Made by a program: the position numbers and the translations under genes
The notes under the pieces: generated by a model
Told to the model about the DNA's origin: nothing
Database searches by the model: none
The model's input: only the letters and a program-made list of their open reading frames with translations
Assembly: GCF_036178845.1 (NCBI RefSeq)
Contig: NZ_CP108070.1
Coordinates: 3,472,001-3,536,000, forward strand
Reading direction: 5' to 3'
DNA: 64,000 bases
Origin: Streptomyces sp. NBC_00271
Lineage (GTDB): Bacteria > Actinomycetota > Actinomycetes > Streptomycetales > Streptomycetaceae
Shown here: positions 52,835-61,022 of the stretch, in pieces
Layout of the letters: each line of letters begins with the position of its first letter
Numbering within the stretch: the stretch's first letter is position 1

Positions 52835-53674
52835 TCACTTCACCGACCCGGCCATCACCCCTTGCACGAAGTGCCGCTGGAACGCGAAGAACACCATCAC
52901 CGGAACGATCAGCGACAGAAACGCCCCCGGCGCCAGCACATCGATATTGCTGCCGAACTGCCGTATCTGGGACTGGAGTTCGACCGTCAGCGGCTGCGCT
53001 GAACTGTCGGCGAACAGCAGGGCGACCAGCATGTCGTTCCACACCCACAGGAACTGGAAGATGGCCAGGCTCGCGATGGCCGGACGTCCGACCGGCAGCA
53101 CCAGCTGGGTGAAGATGCGCCACTCGCCGCCTCCGTCCATCCGGGCGGCCTCCAGCATCTCCTTCGGCATCTCCGCGAAGTAGTTGCGCAGCAGGAAGAT
53201 GGCGAACGGCAGCCCGTAGGAGACGTGGAAGAGCACGACACCGGGAATCGTGCCGAACAGCCCCAGCGCGCCGAAGAGTTTGGCGACCGGCAGCAGCCCG
53301 ATCTGGACCGGCACCACCAACAACGCCACCACGACAAGGAAGATCGTGTCCCGGAAGGGGAACTCCAGCCAGGCGAAGGCGTATCCGGCGAGCGCCGCGA
53401 TCACCACGACGAGGACGGTGGCCGGCACGGAGATCAGCACGGTGTTCCAGAACGCCCGCGTCATTCCCGCATTGCCCAGGAGGGCGGAGTAGTTGTCGAA
53501 GGAGAGCTGACCGGGGCTGGTCAGCACCGTCCACCAGCCTCCCTCGGCGGTGTCCTGCGCCGAGCGCATCGAGGAGAGGAAGAGGCCTGCGAGCGGGGTG
53601 ACCCAGACCAGGCCGACGATCACCAGGAACGCCTGCACCAGGCCGTTGCCGAGCCCCCGCCTGAGCGCGTTCAT
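52835..53674 (-). CDS. Maltose/alpha-glucoside-type ABC transporter permease (MalG type)
   Basis: This 279-aa permease has six helices. The EAA motif is LEAARMDGGGEWRIFTQLVLP (about residues 175-195). It ends in the typical QRHFVQGVMAGSVK. The ATG at 53674 overlaps the MalF-type permease stop by 4 bases. As in the first importer of the window there is no ATPase gene, so a shared MsiK-like ATPase is presumed. The GH13 glucosidase gene upstream suggests malto- or isomalto-oligosaccharides. Confidence 0.9.
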   Translation of the reverse strand: MNALRRGLGNGLVQAFLVIVGLVWVTPLAGLFLSSMRSAQDTAEGGWWTVLTSPGQLSFDNYSALLGNAGMTRAFWNTVLISVPATVLVVVIAALAGYAFAWLEFPFRDTIFLVVVALLVVPVQIGLLPVAKLFGALGLFGTIPGVVLFHVSYGLPFAIFLLRNYFAEMPKEMLEAARMDGGGEWRIFTQLVLPVGRPAIASLAIFQFLWVWNDMLVALLFADSSAQPLTVELQSQIRQFGSNIDVLAPGAFLSLIVPVMVFFAFQRHFVQGVMAGSVK

Positions 53675-55029
53675 CGTTGACTCCTTCGGAAGCGGCGGAC
53701 GTTGAAGACCATGGCGGGGACGACCAGGAGCAGGAGGAGCACACCGAGTGCGCTGCCCAGGCCCTGGTTGTTGCCGCCGCCGAAGGACACCAGCCACATC
53801 TGGGTGGCGAGCACGGTGGCGTCCTCCTGCACGGGACCGGGCGCGATGATGTAGACGAGGTCGAAGACCTTCATCACGTTGATCACGAGCGTGACGAAGA
53901 CCACGGTGAGCACGGGTGCCAGCAGCGGCACGGTGATCCGGCGGAAGATCTGCCACTCGTTGGCGCCGTCCATCCGGGCCGCCTCCAGCGCGTCGCGCGG
54001 CAGGGCGGCGAGTCCCGCGCCGATCAGCACCATGGCGAATCCGGTCCAGATCCACAGGTAGGCGCCGATGATGGCGGGGGTGACCAGCGCCGGACCGAGC
54101 CAGGACACACCCTCGTACGGCGGGCTGAAGTTCGACGCGGGCAGCCGCACGGTGTACGAGCCGGGGTCCAGCCCCAAGAAGCGGAAGGAGCCGTCGGCCG
54201 CGGTGGTCGTGCTCGCGACCGTCTTCCCGTCGCGCGCCGCCTCGACCTTCATCTCGGGCAGTCCGCTCTCCCCGCGGTCCACCCGGCCCTGTTTCCCTCC
54301 CCCGCCGGGTGTGAAGTCCAGGTAGACGACACCGCGCAGCTCGTCCCGGGCCGCCTTCTGCCCTGCGGCCGCGTAGGCGGGCTTCGCCTCCTTCGGCAGG
54401 TCCTTGGGCAGGACGCCGACGAGGCCGAGGCCGACCGTGTGGCCGGGCGAGGCGGAGGCGGTCGTACGGTACGAACCGTCGGCGCCCTTGGTGAGGCCTC
54501 GGCCGTCGCGGGCGCGGGCGGTCGGATAGGACGAGGTTCCCTCGAACGCGTCGTGGACGCCGACTACGGCGGCGTTCAGGACACCCTTGTCGGGGTCCTC
54601 GTCGTACGCGAGCCGGAAGATGATGCCGGCGGCCAGGAAGGAGACCGCCATGGGCATGAACAGCAGCAGCTTGAACGCGGTGGCCCAGCGGATCTTCTCG
54701 ACCAGGACGGCGAGCACCAGGCCGAGCCCGGTGAGCAGCGTCGGCGCGACGACGACCCAGATGGCGCTGTTGCGTACGGCCTTGAGCGTGGCCGGGTCGC
54801 GGAACATCTCGGTGTAGTTGTCGCCGCCCACGAACCGGCTGCCGGAGGCGTCGAAGAAGCTGCGCCCCACGGAGAAGACCACGGGGTAGACGACCAGCGC
54901 GCCGAGCAGGAGCAGGGCGGGGAGGACGAAGACGAGGGCGATGATCCGGCCGCGGCGCCTGGCGCGCCGTCTGCGGTCGGCCATGCCCACGGCCGGAGGG
55001 CTCGCCTCTTTCATGAGGGTGGCGGTCAC
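53671..55029 (-). CDS. ABC transporter permease (MalF type) with large extracytoplasmic insert
   Basis: This 452-aa protein is about 140 residues longer than usual MalF-type permeases. After helices 1-3 (to about residue 145), residues about 150-315 form a predicted external loop. Its end resembles a carboxypeptidase-regulatory/Cna-B-like beta sandwich (KTVASTTTAADGSFRFLGLD, PGSYTVRLPASNF). Helices then resume with the EAA motif LEAARMDGANEWQIFRRITV. E. coli MalF also has a large P2 loop that docks the binding protein, but that fold is not visibly related. The start is a GTG 5 bases after the binding-protein stop, with a weak ribosome site. Confidence 0.87.
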   Translation of the reverse strand: MTATLMKEASPPAVGMADRRRRARRRGRIIALVFVLPALLLLGALVVYPVVFSVGRSFFDASGSRFVGGDNYTEMFRDPATLKAVRNSAIWVVVAPTLLTGLGLVLAVLVEKIRWATAFKLLLFMPMAVSFLAAGIIFRLAYDEDPDKGVLNAAVVGVHDAFEGTSSYPTARARDGRGLTKGADGSYRTTASASPGHTVGLGLVGVLPKDLPKEAKPAYAAAGQKAARDELRGVVYLDFTPGGGGKQGRVDRGESGLPEMKVEAARDGKTVASTTTAADGSFRFLGLDPGSYTVRLPASNFSPPYEGVSWLGPALVTPAIIGAYLWIWTGFAMVLIGAGLAALPRDALEAARMDGANEWQIFRRITVPLLAPVLTVVFVTLVINVMKVFDLVYIIAPGPVQEDATVLATQMWLVSFGGGNNQGLGSALGVLLLLLVVPAMVFNVRRFRRSQR

Positions 55030-55034
55030 GGCGA

Positions 55035-56360
55035 TCAGCCCTGGTACGCCTTGGCCGCGGCCTTCTCCAGTTCGGCCGCGGTCGCCTTCGGGTCCGAGGG
55101 GTCACGGAGGAAGTCCTGGAGGATCTTCCACTCGCCGGCGCCCTTGGTGCCGCCGAACGCGGCGGGGGCCTGGTCGGACATGTCGAAGCGGACCGAATCC
55201 CCGGCGGCGACCAGGGACTTGGCGGTCTCGCGGGCGATGTCGTCGCTGTAGGAGGCGAGGTCGAGCTTCTTGTTCGGGGAGAGGAAGCCGCCCGCCCCGG
55301 CCCAGACGGCGGCCGCTTCGGGGGTCGCCAGGTACTCCAGGAACGTCATGGCGGCCTTCTGGTTCTTGCCGTCCTTGAGGACCACGGCCGCGTCGCCACC
55401 GCTGACCACCGGCGCCTTGCCGCCGTCGACCGCGGGGAAGGGGAAGAAGTTCGCGTCCTGGCCGATCTTCTTGCCGAACTGGTCCTTGGCGACCCCGGCG
55501 ACGAAGTCGCCCTCGTAGACCATGCCCGCCTCGGGCTTGGGTCCGAAGACCTTCTCGACGGAGCCGGGGAAGTCCGTGTTCAGGGCACCCTTCTGGCCGC
55601 CGGCCATCAGTTGCCTGTCCTTGAAGAGCTTGCCGAGGGTGGTGAGCGCCTCGACCACGGTCGGGTCGGTCCACTTCAGCTGGTGGGCGGCCAGGGCGTC
55701 GTACTTCTCCGGTCCCGCCTGGGAGAGGTAGATGTTCTCGAACCAGTCGGTGAGCGTCCAGCCGTCCTGTCCGGCGACGGAGAAGGCGGCGAGGCCCGAG
55801 TCGGAGACGGTGTGTCCGGCCTTCAGCATGGCGTCGTACGTGGTCGGCGGCTTGACACCCGCCTGGTCGAGCGCGTCGGGGCTGTACCAGACGGTCGACT
55901 TGTGGGCGGCCTTGAAGTACAGGCCGTAAAGGGTGTCGCCGACGCTGCCGTACTTCTTCCAGACGCTCGCGTAATTGGTGTCGACGGACTGTTGGGTGGT
56001 CTTGGAGAGCGGCTTGAGCCAGCCCTCCTTCGCGAACTGCTGGAGGACGCCGACCTGCGGGACCATCACCACGTCGGGGGCGTTGCCGCCCTCGATCTTG
56101 CTGCCGACGACCGTGGAGACGTTGTCGCCGGTGGAGACGAACTGGGTCTTGGCGCCCGTCTTCGCGGTGAAGGCGTCCAGGACCTTCTGGAAGTTCTTCT
56201 GCTCGCTGCCGGACCAGACACCGGCCACGGTGATCGTCTGGCCGCTGAGCGACTTGCCGCCTCCTCCGGCGGCCATGGGCCCGCCTCCGCAGGCGGTGGC
56301 GCCGAGGGCCAGGGCGAGTGCGGTGCAGCTCGCGAGCAGGGTCGTACGTCGTCGCATCAT
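55035..56360 (-). CDS. Sugar ABC transporter substrate-binding lipoprotein (maltose/alpha-glucoside type)
   Basis: This 441-aa family-1 binding protein has a lipobox ATACGGG (Cys about 24). The mature sequence begins QTITVAGVWSGSEQKNFQKV. Its closest remembered relatives are alpha-glucoside binding proteins (AglE type): GNAPDVVMVPQVGVLQQFAK, YGLYFKAAHKSTVWYS and GWTLTDWFENIYL. It is the first gene of the binding-protein/permease/permease unit and lies 64 bases after the glucosidase gene on the same strand. Confidence 0.9.
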   Translation of the reverse strand: MMRRRTTLLASCTALALALGATACGGGPMAAGGGGKSLSGQTITVAGVWSGSEQKNFQKVLDAFTAKTGAKTQFVSTGDNVSTVVGSKIEGGNAPDVVMVPQVGVLQQFAKEGWLKPLSKTTQQSVDTNYASVWKKYGSVGDTLYGLYFKAAHKSTVWYSPDALDQAGVKPPTTYDAMLKAGHTVSDSGLAAFSVAGQDGWTLTDWFENIYLSQAGPEKYDALAAHQLKWTDPTVVEALTTLGKLFKDRQLMAGGQKGALNTDFPGSVEKVFGPKPEAGMVYEGDFVAGVAKDQFGKKIGQDANFFPFPAVDGGKAPVVSGGDAAVVLKDGKNQKAAMTFLEYLATPEAAAVWAGAGGFLSPNKKLDLASYSDDIARETAKSLVAAGDSVRFDMSDQAPAAFGGTKGAGEWKILQDFLRDPSDPKATAAELEKAAAKAYQG

Positions 56361-56424
56361 CGTTGATGTCCCTTTCAGGGCAGGGGAATGGACGGAAACC
56401 GGAGGAGGGGGGAGGAGGGGAAGG

Positions 56425-58062
56425 TCAGGGATTCGTGCAGTCGCTGATCCACCAGGCGGCCGTGGAGCCGGGCAGCACGCCGGCCGGGCAGGGGCCGCTG
56501 GACAGCAAGGGGGTGCCGGAGACCGGCGCGGGCGTGGGGGCCGTACCGAAGTTGACGGCGCACACCAGGCCGTCGTCGCGGACGAAGGCGAGGACGCCGG
56601 GCGGCGCCTGAAGCCAGCGCAGCGCGCCCTCGCCCAACTGCGGGAGTCCTGCGCGCAGCTGGAGCCCGTCGCGGTAGAGGTGCCAGAAGGAGCGGGTGTC
56701 GGCGAGCGCGCGGTCGGTGGCGTACTCGGCGAAGTAGGCGGGCTGCGGCAGCCACGGCTTGGCGCTCTCGGCGCCCGAGGTGAAGCCGAACGGCGAGGCG
56801 TGCCCGGACCAGGGCAGCGGCACCCGGCAGCCGTCGCGGATACGGGCGCGGCTTCCCGTACGGCGGAAGATCGGGTCGGTCAGCACGTCGTCGGGCAGGT
56901 CGACGACCTCGGGCAGTCCGAGCTCCTCGCCCTGGTAGATGTACGCGGCTCCGGGCAGCGCCAGCATCAGCAGTGCGGCGGCGCGGGCGCGGGCCGTACC
57001 GAGGCCGCTGCCTTCGGTGCCGAGCTCGCCGTAGCGGGTGACGGTGCGGACCTGGTCGTGGTTGTTGAGGACCCAGGTGACCGTCGATCCGGTGCCGGCT
57101 ATGTCCTGCATGGCCTCGGAGATGACCTTGCGGAAGGCGTCGGCGTTCCAGGGCGCGCTGAGCAGGTCGAAGAAGAAGGCCTGGTGGAGCTCGTCCGGGC
57201 GTACGTACTGGGCGTGTTCGCGGGCCGTCGGTACCGAGACCTCGCCGACCAGCAGCCGGTCGCGGCCGTCGCGCCCGGTGTACTCCTCGCAGACGGACCG
57301 CCAGTGGCGCCACACGTCGTGCACCTCGGGCCGGTTCCAGGCGAGCGGGTTGACCGAGTCGCGGGTGCGGGCGTCGGCCTCCGGGTCGGGCGAGTCCGGC
57401 AGGTCGGGGTGCTTGAAGAGGCCGGCCGCGACGTCGATGCGGAAGCCGTCGACGCCCCGGTCGAGCCAGAACCGCAGCACGTGGTCGAAGTGCGCGCCGA
57501 CCTCGGGGTTGCGCCAGTTCAGGTCGGGCTGCTCGGAGGTGAACATGTGCAGGTACCACTGGCCGGGGTTGCCGTCCGCCTCGGTGACGCGGGACCAGGC
57601 GGGTCCGCCGAACATGGCGTGCCAGTTGTTGGGCGGCTCGGCGCCGTCCGGGCCGCGTCCGTCGGCGAAGTGGAAGCGGGCGCGTGCCGCGCTGCCCGGC
57701 TCAGCCGCGAGCGCGGCACGGAACCACGGGTGCTCACTGGAGCAGTGGTTGGGGACGATGTCCAGGAGCACCTTGACGCCGAGGCGGCGGGCGTCGGTCA
57801 TCAGCAGGTCGAACTCGGCGAGGTCGCCGAAGAGCGGGTCCACGTCGCAGTAGTCGGCGACGTCGTAGCCGTGGTCGTGCTGCGGCGAGGGGTAGAAGGG
57901 GCTCAGCCAGATGCCGTCGACACCGAGCTTCTTGAGGTACGGCATGCCCGCGCGGACCCCGGCGAGATCGCCGATGCCGTCACCGGTGCTGTCCAGGAAG
58001 CTGCGGACGTACACCTGGTAGATCACTGCGTCGCGCCACCAGCGGTGCGTGTGGAGGGTCAC
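56425..58062 (-). CDS. Glycoside hydrolase family 13 alpha-glucosidase
   Basis: This 545-aa cytoplasmic enzyme (no signal peptide) has all four GH13 regions: DIVPNHCS, GVDGFRIDVA (nucleophile Asp), LLVGEVSVP (acid/base Glu) and VLNNHDQ (third Asp). AVIYQVYVRSFLDSTGDGIG at the N terminus marks the oligo-1,6-glucosidase/alpha-glucosidase group. It probably hydrolyses sugars brought in by the downstream importer. I chose the GTG at 58062, which follows the predicted transcript start; a Met at 58098 lies inside the operator palindrome. Confidence 0.88.
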   Translation of the reverse strand: MTLHTHRWWRDAVIYQVYVRSFLDSTGDGIGDLAGVRAGMPYLKKLGVDGIWLSPFYPSPQHDHGYDVADYCDVDPLFGDLAEFDLLMTDARRLGVKVLLDIVPNHCSSEHPWFRAALAAEPGSAARARFHFADGRGPDGAEPPNNWHAMFGGPAWSRVTEADGNPGQWYLHMFTSEQPDLNWRNPEVGAHFDHVLRFWLDRGVDGFRIDVAAGLFKHPDLPDSPDPEADARTRDSVNPLAWNRPEVHDVWRHWRSVCEEYTGRDGRDRLLVGEVSVPTAREHAQYVRPDELHQAFFFDLLSAPWNADAFRKVISEAMQDIAGTGSTVTWVLNNHDQVRTVTRYGELGTEGSGLGTARARAAALLMLALPGAAYIYQGEELGLPEVVDLPDDVLTDPIFRRTGSRARIRDGCRVPLPWSGHASPFGFTSGAESAKPWLPQPAYFAEYATDRALADTRSFWHLYRDGLQLRAGLPQLGEGALRWLQAPPGVLAFVRDDGLVCAVNFGTAPTPAPVSGTPLLSSGPCPAGVLPGSTAAWWISDCTNP

Positions 58063-58092
58063 CCGTTGGACCTGTCTGTGCGTGCCTACGTT

Positions 58093-58131
58093 ATGCATGC
58101 ATGTTAAGTAGGCGTGTCGCATGGGTGTCAA
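58093..58131 (-). promoter_or_regulatory. Promoter and palindrome of the glucosidase-importer operon
   Basis: On the minus strand TTGACA (58131-58126) is followed after 18-19 bases by TTAACA/TAACAT (58107-58101). A perfect 10-bp palindrome ATGCATGCAT (58093-58102) overlaps the -10 and the start of transcription, a position suited to a LacI-type repressor. No LacI gene is in the window. Confidence 0.5.
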
Positions 58132-58223
58132 CGAGTAGGCAGCATCGACCCGACATCGACCGGGAGTTTGGTCAGTTATATGCCGACTTTTCGGGCACAG
58201 AACCCGGAGATGGGATGCTCCCG

Positions 58224-58238
58224 TTACCTAACAAGTAA
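58224..58238. promoter_or_regulatory. 15-bp palindrome, copy A of a shared operator-like site
   Basis: TTACCTAACAAGTAA in the gap between the glucosidase and the orphan binding protein. It matches the palindrome at 59600-59614 (read on the other strand as ATACCTAACAGGTAT) at 12 of 15 positions. Confidence 0.5.
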
Positions 58239-58271
58239 CTATCAGGGTGCCGACAGGGCACCGCCGGGGTG

Positions 58272-59543
58272 CTACCGGGGCGAGATGGCCGCCAGCTCGC
58301 GCGCCAGCCGCCGTACCGCAGCGGACGGCGTCTCGTGCCCCGTCATCGCATCGTGGACCACGGCCTGCACGACCAGGCTGACCTGGTCGTAGCGCGGGCT
58401 CTTGGGGCGTGGGGCTGCCGCGAGGACGCTGGCGCGCAGCGTGGGCAGATAGGGGAACTCCCGGATCAGCTCCGGGTCCTGGTACAGCGCCGCCCGTACG
58501 GGCGGCAGCGCACCCTTGGTGAGGACCTGGCGCTGCGCCCGCTCGGTCGTGAGGTACGCGATCAGGCGCGCGGCCGAATCGGGGTGCCGCGCATGGGTGT
58601 TGACGGCCAGGTTGGAGCCGCCCAGCACGCTCGTGCCCGGTCCGTCGGGTCCGGGCAGGGGGACTGCGCCGACCTTCCCGGCGACCGCCGATCCCTTGCC
58701 GGAAGCACCGACGTAGGCGTAGGGCCAGTTGCGCAGAAAGAGGAGGTGGCCGTCCTGGAAGGCCTGTTTGGACTCCTCTTCCTTGTACGTCAGCGCCTTC
58801 TTCGGAATCCAGCCGTCGCGCACGCCGTCGGCGAGGAACCCGATGCCCTCGCGGGCCGCCTCGGAGTTCACGGTGACGCGCTCGCCCTCGTCGCCGAGGA
58901 TCGTTCCGCCCGCCGAGTAGACCGCCTCCGCCGCGTTCACGGTGAGACCCTCGTAGGGCAGGAACTGGCCGGCGTAGCCGTCGAGTCCGTACTTCGGGGC
59001 GATGGTCCTCGCCTGCCGCTCCAGCTCGGCCCAGGTCCGCGGCGGCGCGACGCCCTCTTTGGCGAGGACGTCCTTGCGGTACAGGAGGAGTCCCGCGTTG
59101 GTGACGTACGGGACCGCGTACAGCCTTCCGTCGTACGTCGCCGTGTCCACGACCGGCGGCAGGAAGCTGTGGAGCGGGAAGCGGCCGCGGTCCAGCGGAG
59201 AGATCCAGCCCGCGGCGGCGAACTCCGAGGTCCAGGCGACGTCGATGTTGAGGACGTCGAAGCGGCTTCTGCCACCGCCGCGCAGGTCGGTCGTCATCTG
59301 CGCGTGCGTCTCGTCGGCGGAGTCCGGGAGTTCGACGAGGGTGACCTTCTCGCCGGGGTGGGTACGGTTCCACCCCTCGAGCAGTGGCCCCAGATAGCCG
59401 GTGAGGTCCCCCGCGGTCGCCAGGGTGAGCGGGCCGCGACCGGCGCCGTGCGCCCCGTCGGCGGGGGTGTCGGAGGCGACGTAACCGGTCAGGACCACCG
59501 CTGCGACCAGGAGGCCCCTACCGGCGGCACGTATCCACCGCAT
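58272..59543 (-). CDS. Orphan sugar ABC transporter substrate-binding protein without a lipobox cysteine
   Basis: This 423-aa family-1 binding protein (trehalose/maltose LpqY/ThuE-like: FDVLNIDVAWTSEFAAAGWI, VPYVTNAGLLLYRKDVL, FLRNWPYAYV, AVNTHARHPDSAARLIAYL) has no permease genes of its own. Its signal peptide reads VVLTGYVASDTP. The position of a lipobox (LTGC) holds Tyr, encoded TAC, one base from TGC. It may therefore be released rather than lipid-anchored. The ATG at 59543 follows GGAGGAACCT. It shares an operator-like palindrome with the preceding region. Confidence 0.85.
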   Translation of the reverse strand: MRWIRAAGRGLLVAAVVLTGYVASDTPADGAHGAGRGPLTLATAGDLTGYLGPLLEGWNRTHPGEKVTLVELPDSADETHAQMTTDLRGGGRSRFDVLNIDVAWTSEFAAAGWISPLDRGRFPLHSFLPPVVDTATYDGRLYAVPYVTNAGLLLYRKDVLAKEGVAPPRTWAELERQARTIAPKYGLDGYAGQFLPYEGLTVNAAEAVYSAGGTILGDEGERVTVNSEAAREGIGFLADGVRDGWIPKKALTYKEEESKQAFQDGHLLFLRNWPYAYVGASGKGSAVAGKVGAVPLPGPDGPGTSVLGGSNLAVNTHARHPDSAARLIAYLTTERAQRQVLTKGALPPVRAALYQDPELIREFPYLPTLRASVLAAAPRPKSPRYDQVSLVVQAVVHDAMTGHETPSAAVRRLARELAAISPR

Positions 59544-59599
59544 AGGTTCCTCCCTGTACACCGGCGTCGGGCACCTTCGCCCGGCGTCAGTGGCCATGT

Positions 59600-59614
59600 A
59601 TACCTGTTAGGTAT
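59600..59614. promoter_or_regulatory. 15-bp palindrome, copy B of a shared operator-like site
   Basis: ATACCT-GTT-AGGTAT, perfect 6-bp arms, lies 57 bases before the orphan binding-protein start and 118 bases before the divergent PadR start. Its sequence matches the copy at 58224-58238. Confidence 0.55.
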
Positions 59615-59672
59615 GGGCGATACTAGGGCCTGCAACACATTGGTCTCCGGCCGCATCGACCGGGCAACGGCC

Positions 59673-59693
59673 TGACATCGGTATGACATCGGT
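59673..59693 (+). promoter_or_regulatory. Tandem direct repeats upstream of padR
   Basis: TGACATCGGT occurs twice, at 59673-59682 and 59684-59693, exactly 11 bases apart (about one helical turn), 39 bases before the PadR start. It is a candidate regulator site. Confidence 0.45.
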
Positions 59694-59731
59694 CTGCGGC
59701 ACATGACGAGGATGCGGGGAGGAGAGTACGG

Positions 59732-60247
59732 GTGCGGCTGCCCCTCCTGGCCCTGCTGGCGCGAGGCCCGGCCCACGGGTACGAGCTCAAGCAGGACCTT
59801 GAGCAACTGCTGGGCTCCGCGTACCCTCAGCCCAACGTCGGCCAGATCTACGTCACGCTCGGCCGCCTCGAGAAGGCGGGACTGATCGAGGGCGAGGAAG
59901 TCGAGCAGTCGAGCCGGCCCAACAAGAAGATCTACCACCTCACCGACACCGGGCGCGAGGCGCTGCATGCCTGGTACCAGGAGACGGCGGACGAGCCTCG
60001 GGTACGGGACGAGTTCTTCATGAAACTCGCGCTCGCCCCCACGACCGGCCTGGCCGACCAGATCGCCCTGATCAACAAGCAGCGGCGGCAGTATCTGAAC
60101 ACCATGCGCAACCTGTCGAAGCTCGCCGCGGCCGAGGACCGGGACAACCGCATCTCCCAGCTGCTGATCGAGGGCGCCATGCTGCACCTGCAGGCCGATC
60201 TGGACTGGCTGGAGCGCTGCCAGGAGGAACTGGAGGAGCTGGAATGA
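59732..60247 (+). CDS. PadR family transcriptional regulator
   Basis: This 171-aa protein has a PadR winged helix (residues about 1-80: LLALLARGPAHGYELKQDLE, GQIYVTLGRLEKAGLIEGEE, KKIYHLTDTGREALHAWYQE) and a C-terminal dimerisation coiled coil (about 105-170). The GTG start has GGGGAGGAG upstream. It heads an operon with an ABC exporter and overlaps the ATPase gene by 4 bases, so it probably represses its own pump, as many PadR proteins do. Confidence 0.9.
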   Translation: MRLPLLALLARGPAHGYELKQDLEQLLGSAYPQPNVGQIYVTLGRLEKAGLIEGEEVEQSSRPNKKIYHLTDTGREALHAWYQETADEPRVRDEFFMKLALAPTTGLADQIALINKQRRQYLNTMRNLSKLAAAEDRDNRISQLLIEGAMLHLQADLDWLERCQEELEELE

Positions 60248-61017
60248 GCCACACCGCTCCTGTGCCGCGCGCCGAGGGTCAGGCTCCCTTGCTGCGCGCC
60301 GAGGGCCTGGTCAAGACCCACCACGGCGAGGGCGCCCCGGCGTACGCCGTACGTGGAGTGGATCTTGCCGTGCGCCAGGGCGAGTTCGTGGCCGTCACCG
60401 GCCCGTCCGGCGCCGGCAAGTCGACGCTGCTGCACCTCCTCGGCGGCCTCCAGCGGCCCGACTCCGGCAGCGTCTGGCTGGACGCCGAATGCACGGACGC
60501 CTACAGCGAGGCGCGCTGGGCGGTGGAGCGGCGACGGCGCATCGGCATCGTCTTCCAGTTCTTCAACCTGGTCTCCAACCTGTCGGTCGCCGACAACGTG
60601 GAGCTGCCCGCGCTGCTCGCCGGGGTCTCCCCCAAACAGGCGCGCGCCGAGCGCGAGCGGCTGCTGTCCGAGCTGGGCCTGGCGGGCAAGGGACGCAGCA
60701 TGCCGGGTGAGCTGTCCGGCGGCGAACAGCAGCGCGTCGCCCTGGCCCGGGCGCTGGTCAACCATCCGTCCCTGCTGCTGGCCGACGAACCCGCGGGCAG
60801 CCTGGACAGCAAGGGCACCCGCGAGGTGATGCGGCTGCTGTCCGGCTTCCACCAGCGCGGTCAGACCATCGTGCTCGTCACCCACGACGCCCGGCTCGCC
60901 AGCGCCGCGGACCGCGTGATCAGCTTCTTCGACGGCCGCATCGCCGACGACGCGGAACTCGACGGCACGCCGTCACGCGGCGCCGGGATATCCGGCGTGC
61001 TGGAACTGAGGGACTGA
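60244..61017 (+). CDS. ABC transporter ATP-binding protein (MacB/LolD type)
   Basis: This 257-aa ATPase has Walker A GPSGAGKST (about 57), signature LSGGEQQRVALARALVN (about 158) and Walker B LLLADEPAGSLDSKGTRE (about 178). An H-loop VTHDARLASAADRVI follows. The type is the one that drives FtsX-like mechanotransmission permeases. It partners the large permease encoded 5 bases downstream. Confidence 0.92.
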   Translation: MSHTAPVPRAEGQAPLLRAEGLVKTHHGEGAPAYAVRGVDLAVRQGEFVAVTGPSGAGKSTLLHLLGGLQRPDSGSVWLDAECTDAYSEARWAVERRRRIGIVFQFFNLVSNLSVADNVELPALLAGVSPKQARAERERLLSELGLAGKGRSMPGELSGGEQQRVALARALVNHPSLLLADEPAGSLDSKGTREVMRLLSGFHQRGQTIVLVTHDARLASAADRVISFFDGRIADDAELDGTPSRGAGISGVLELRD

Positions 61018-61022
61018 GCGGC

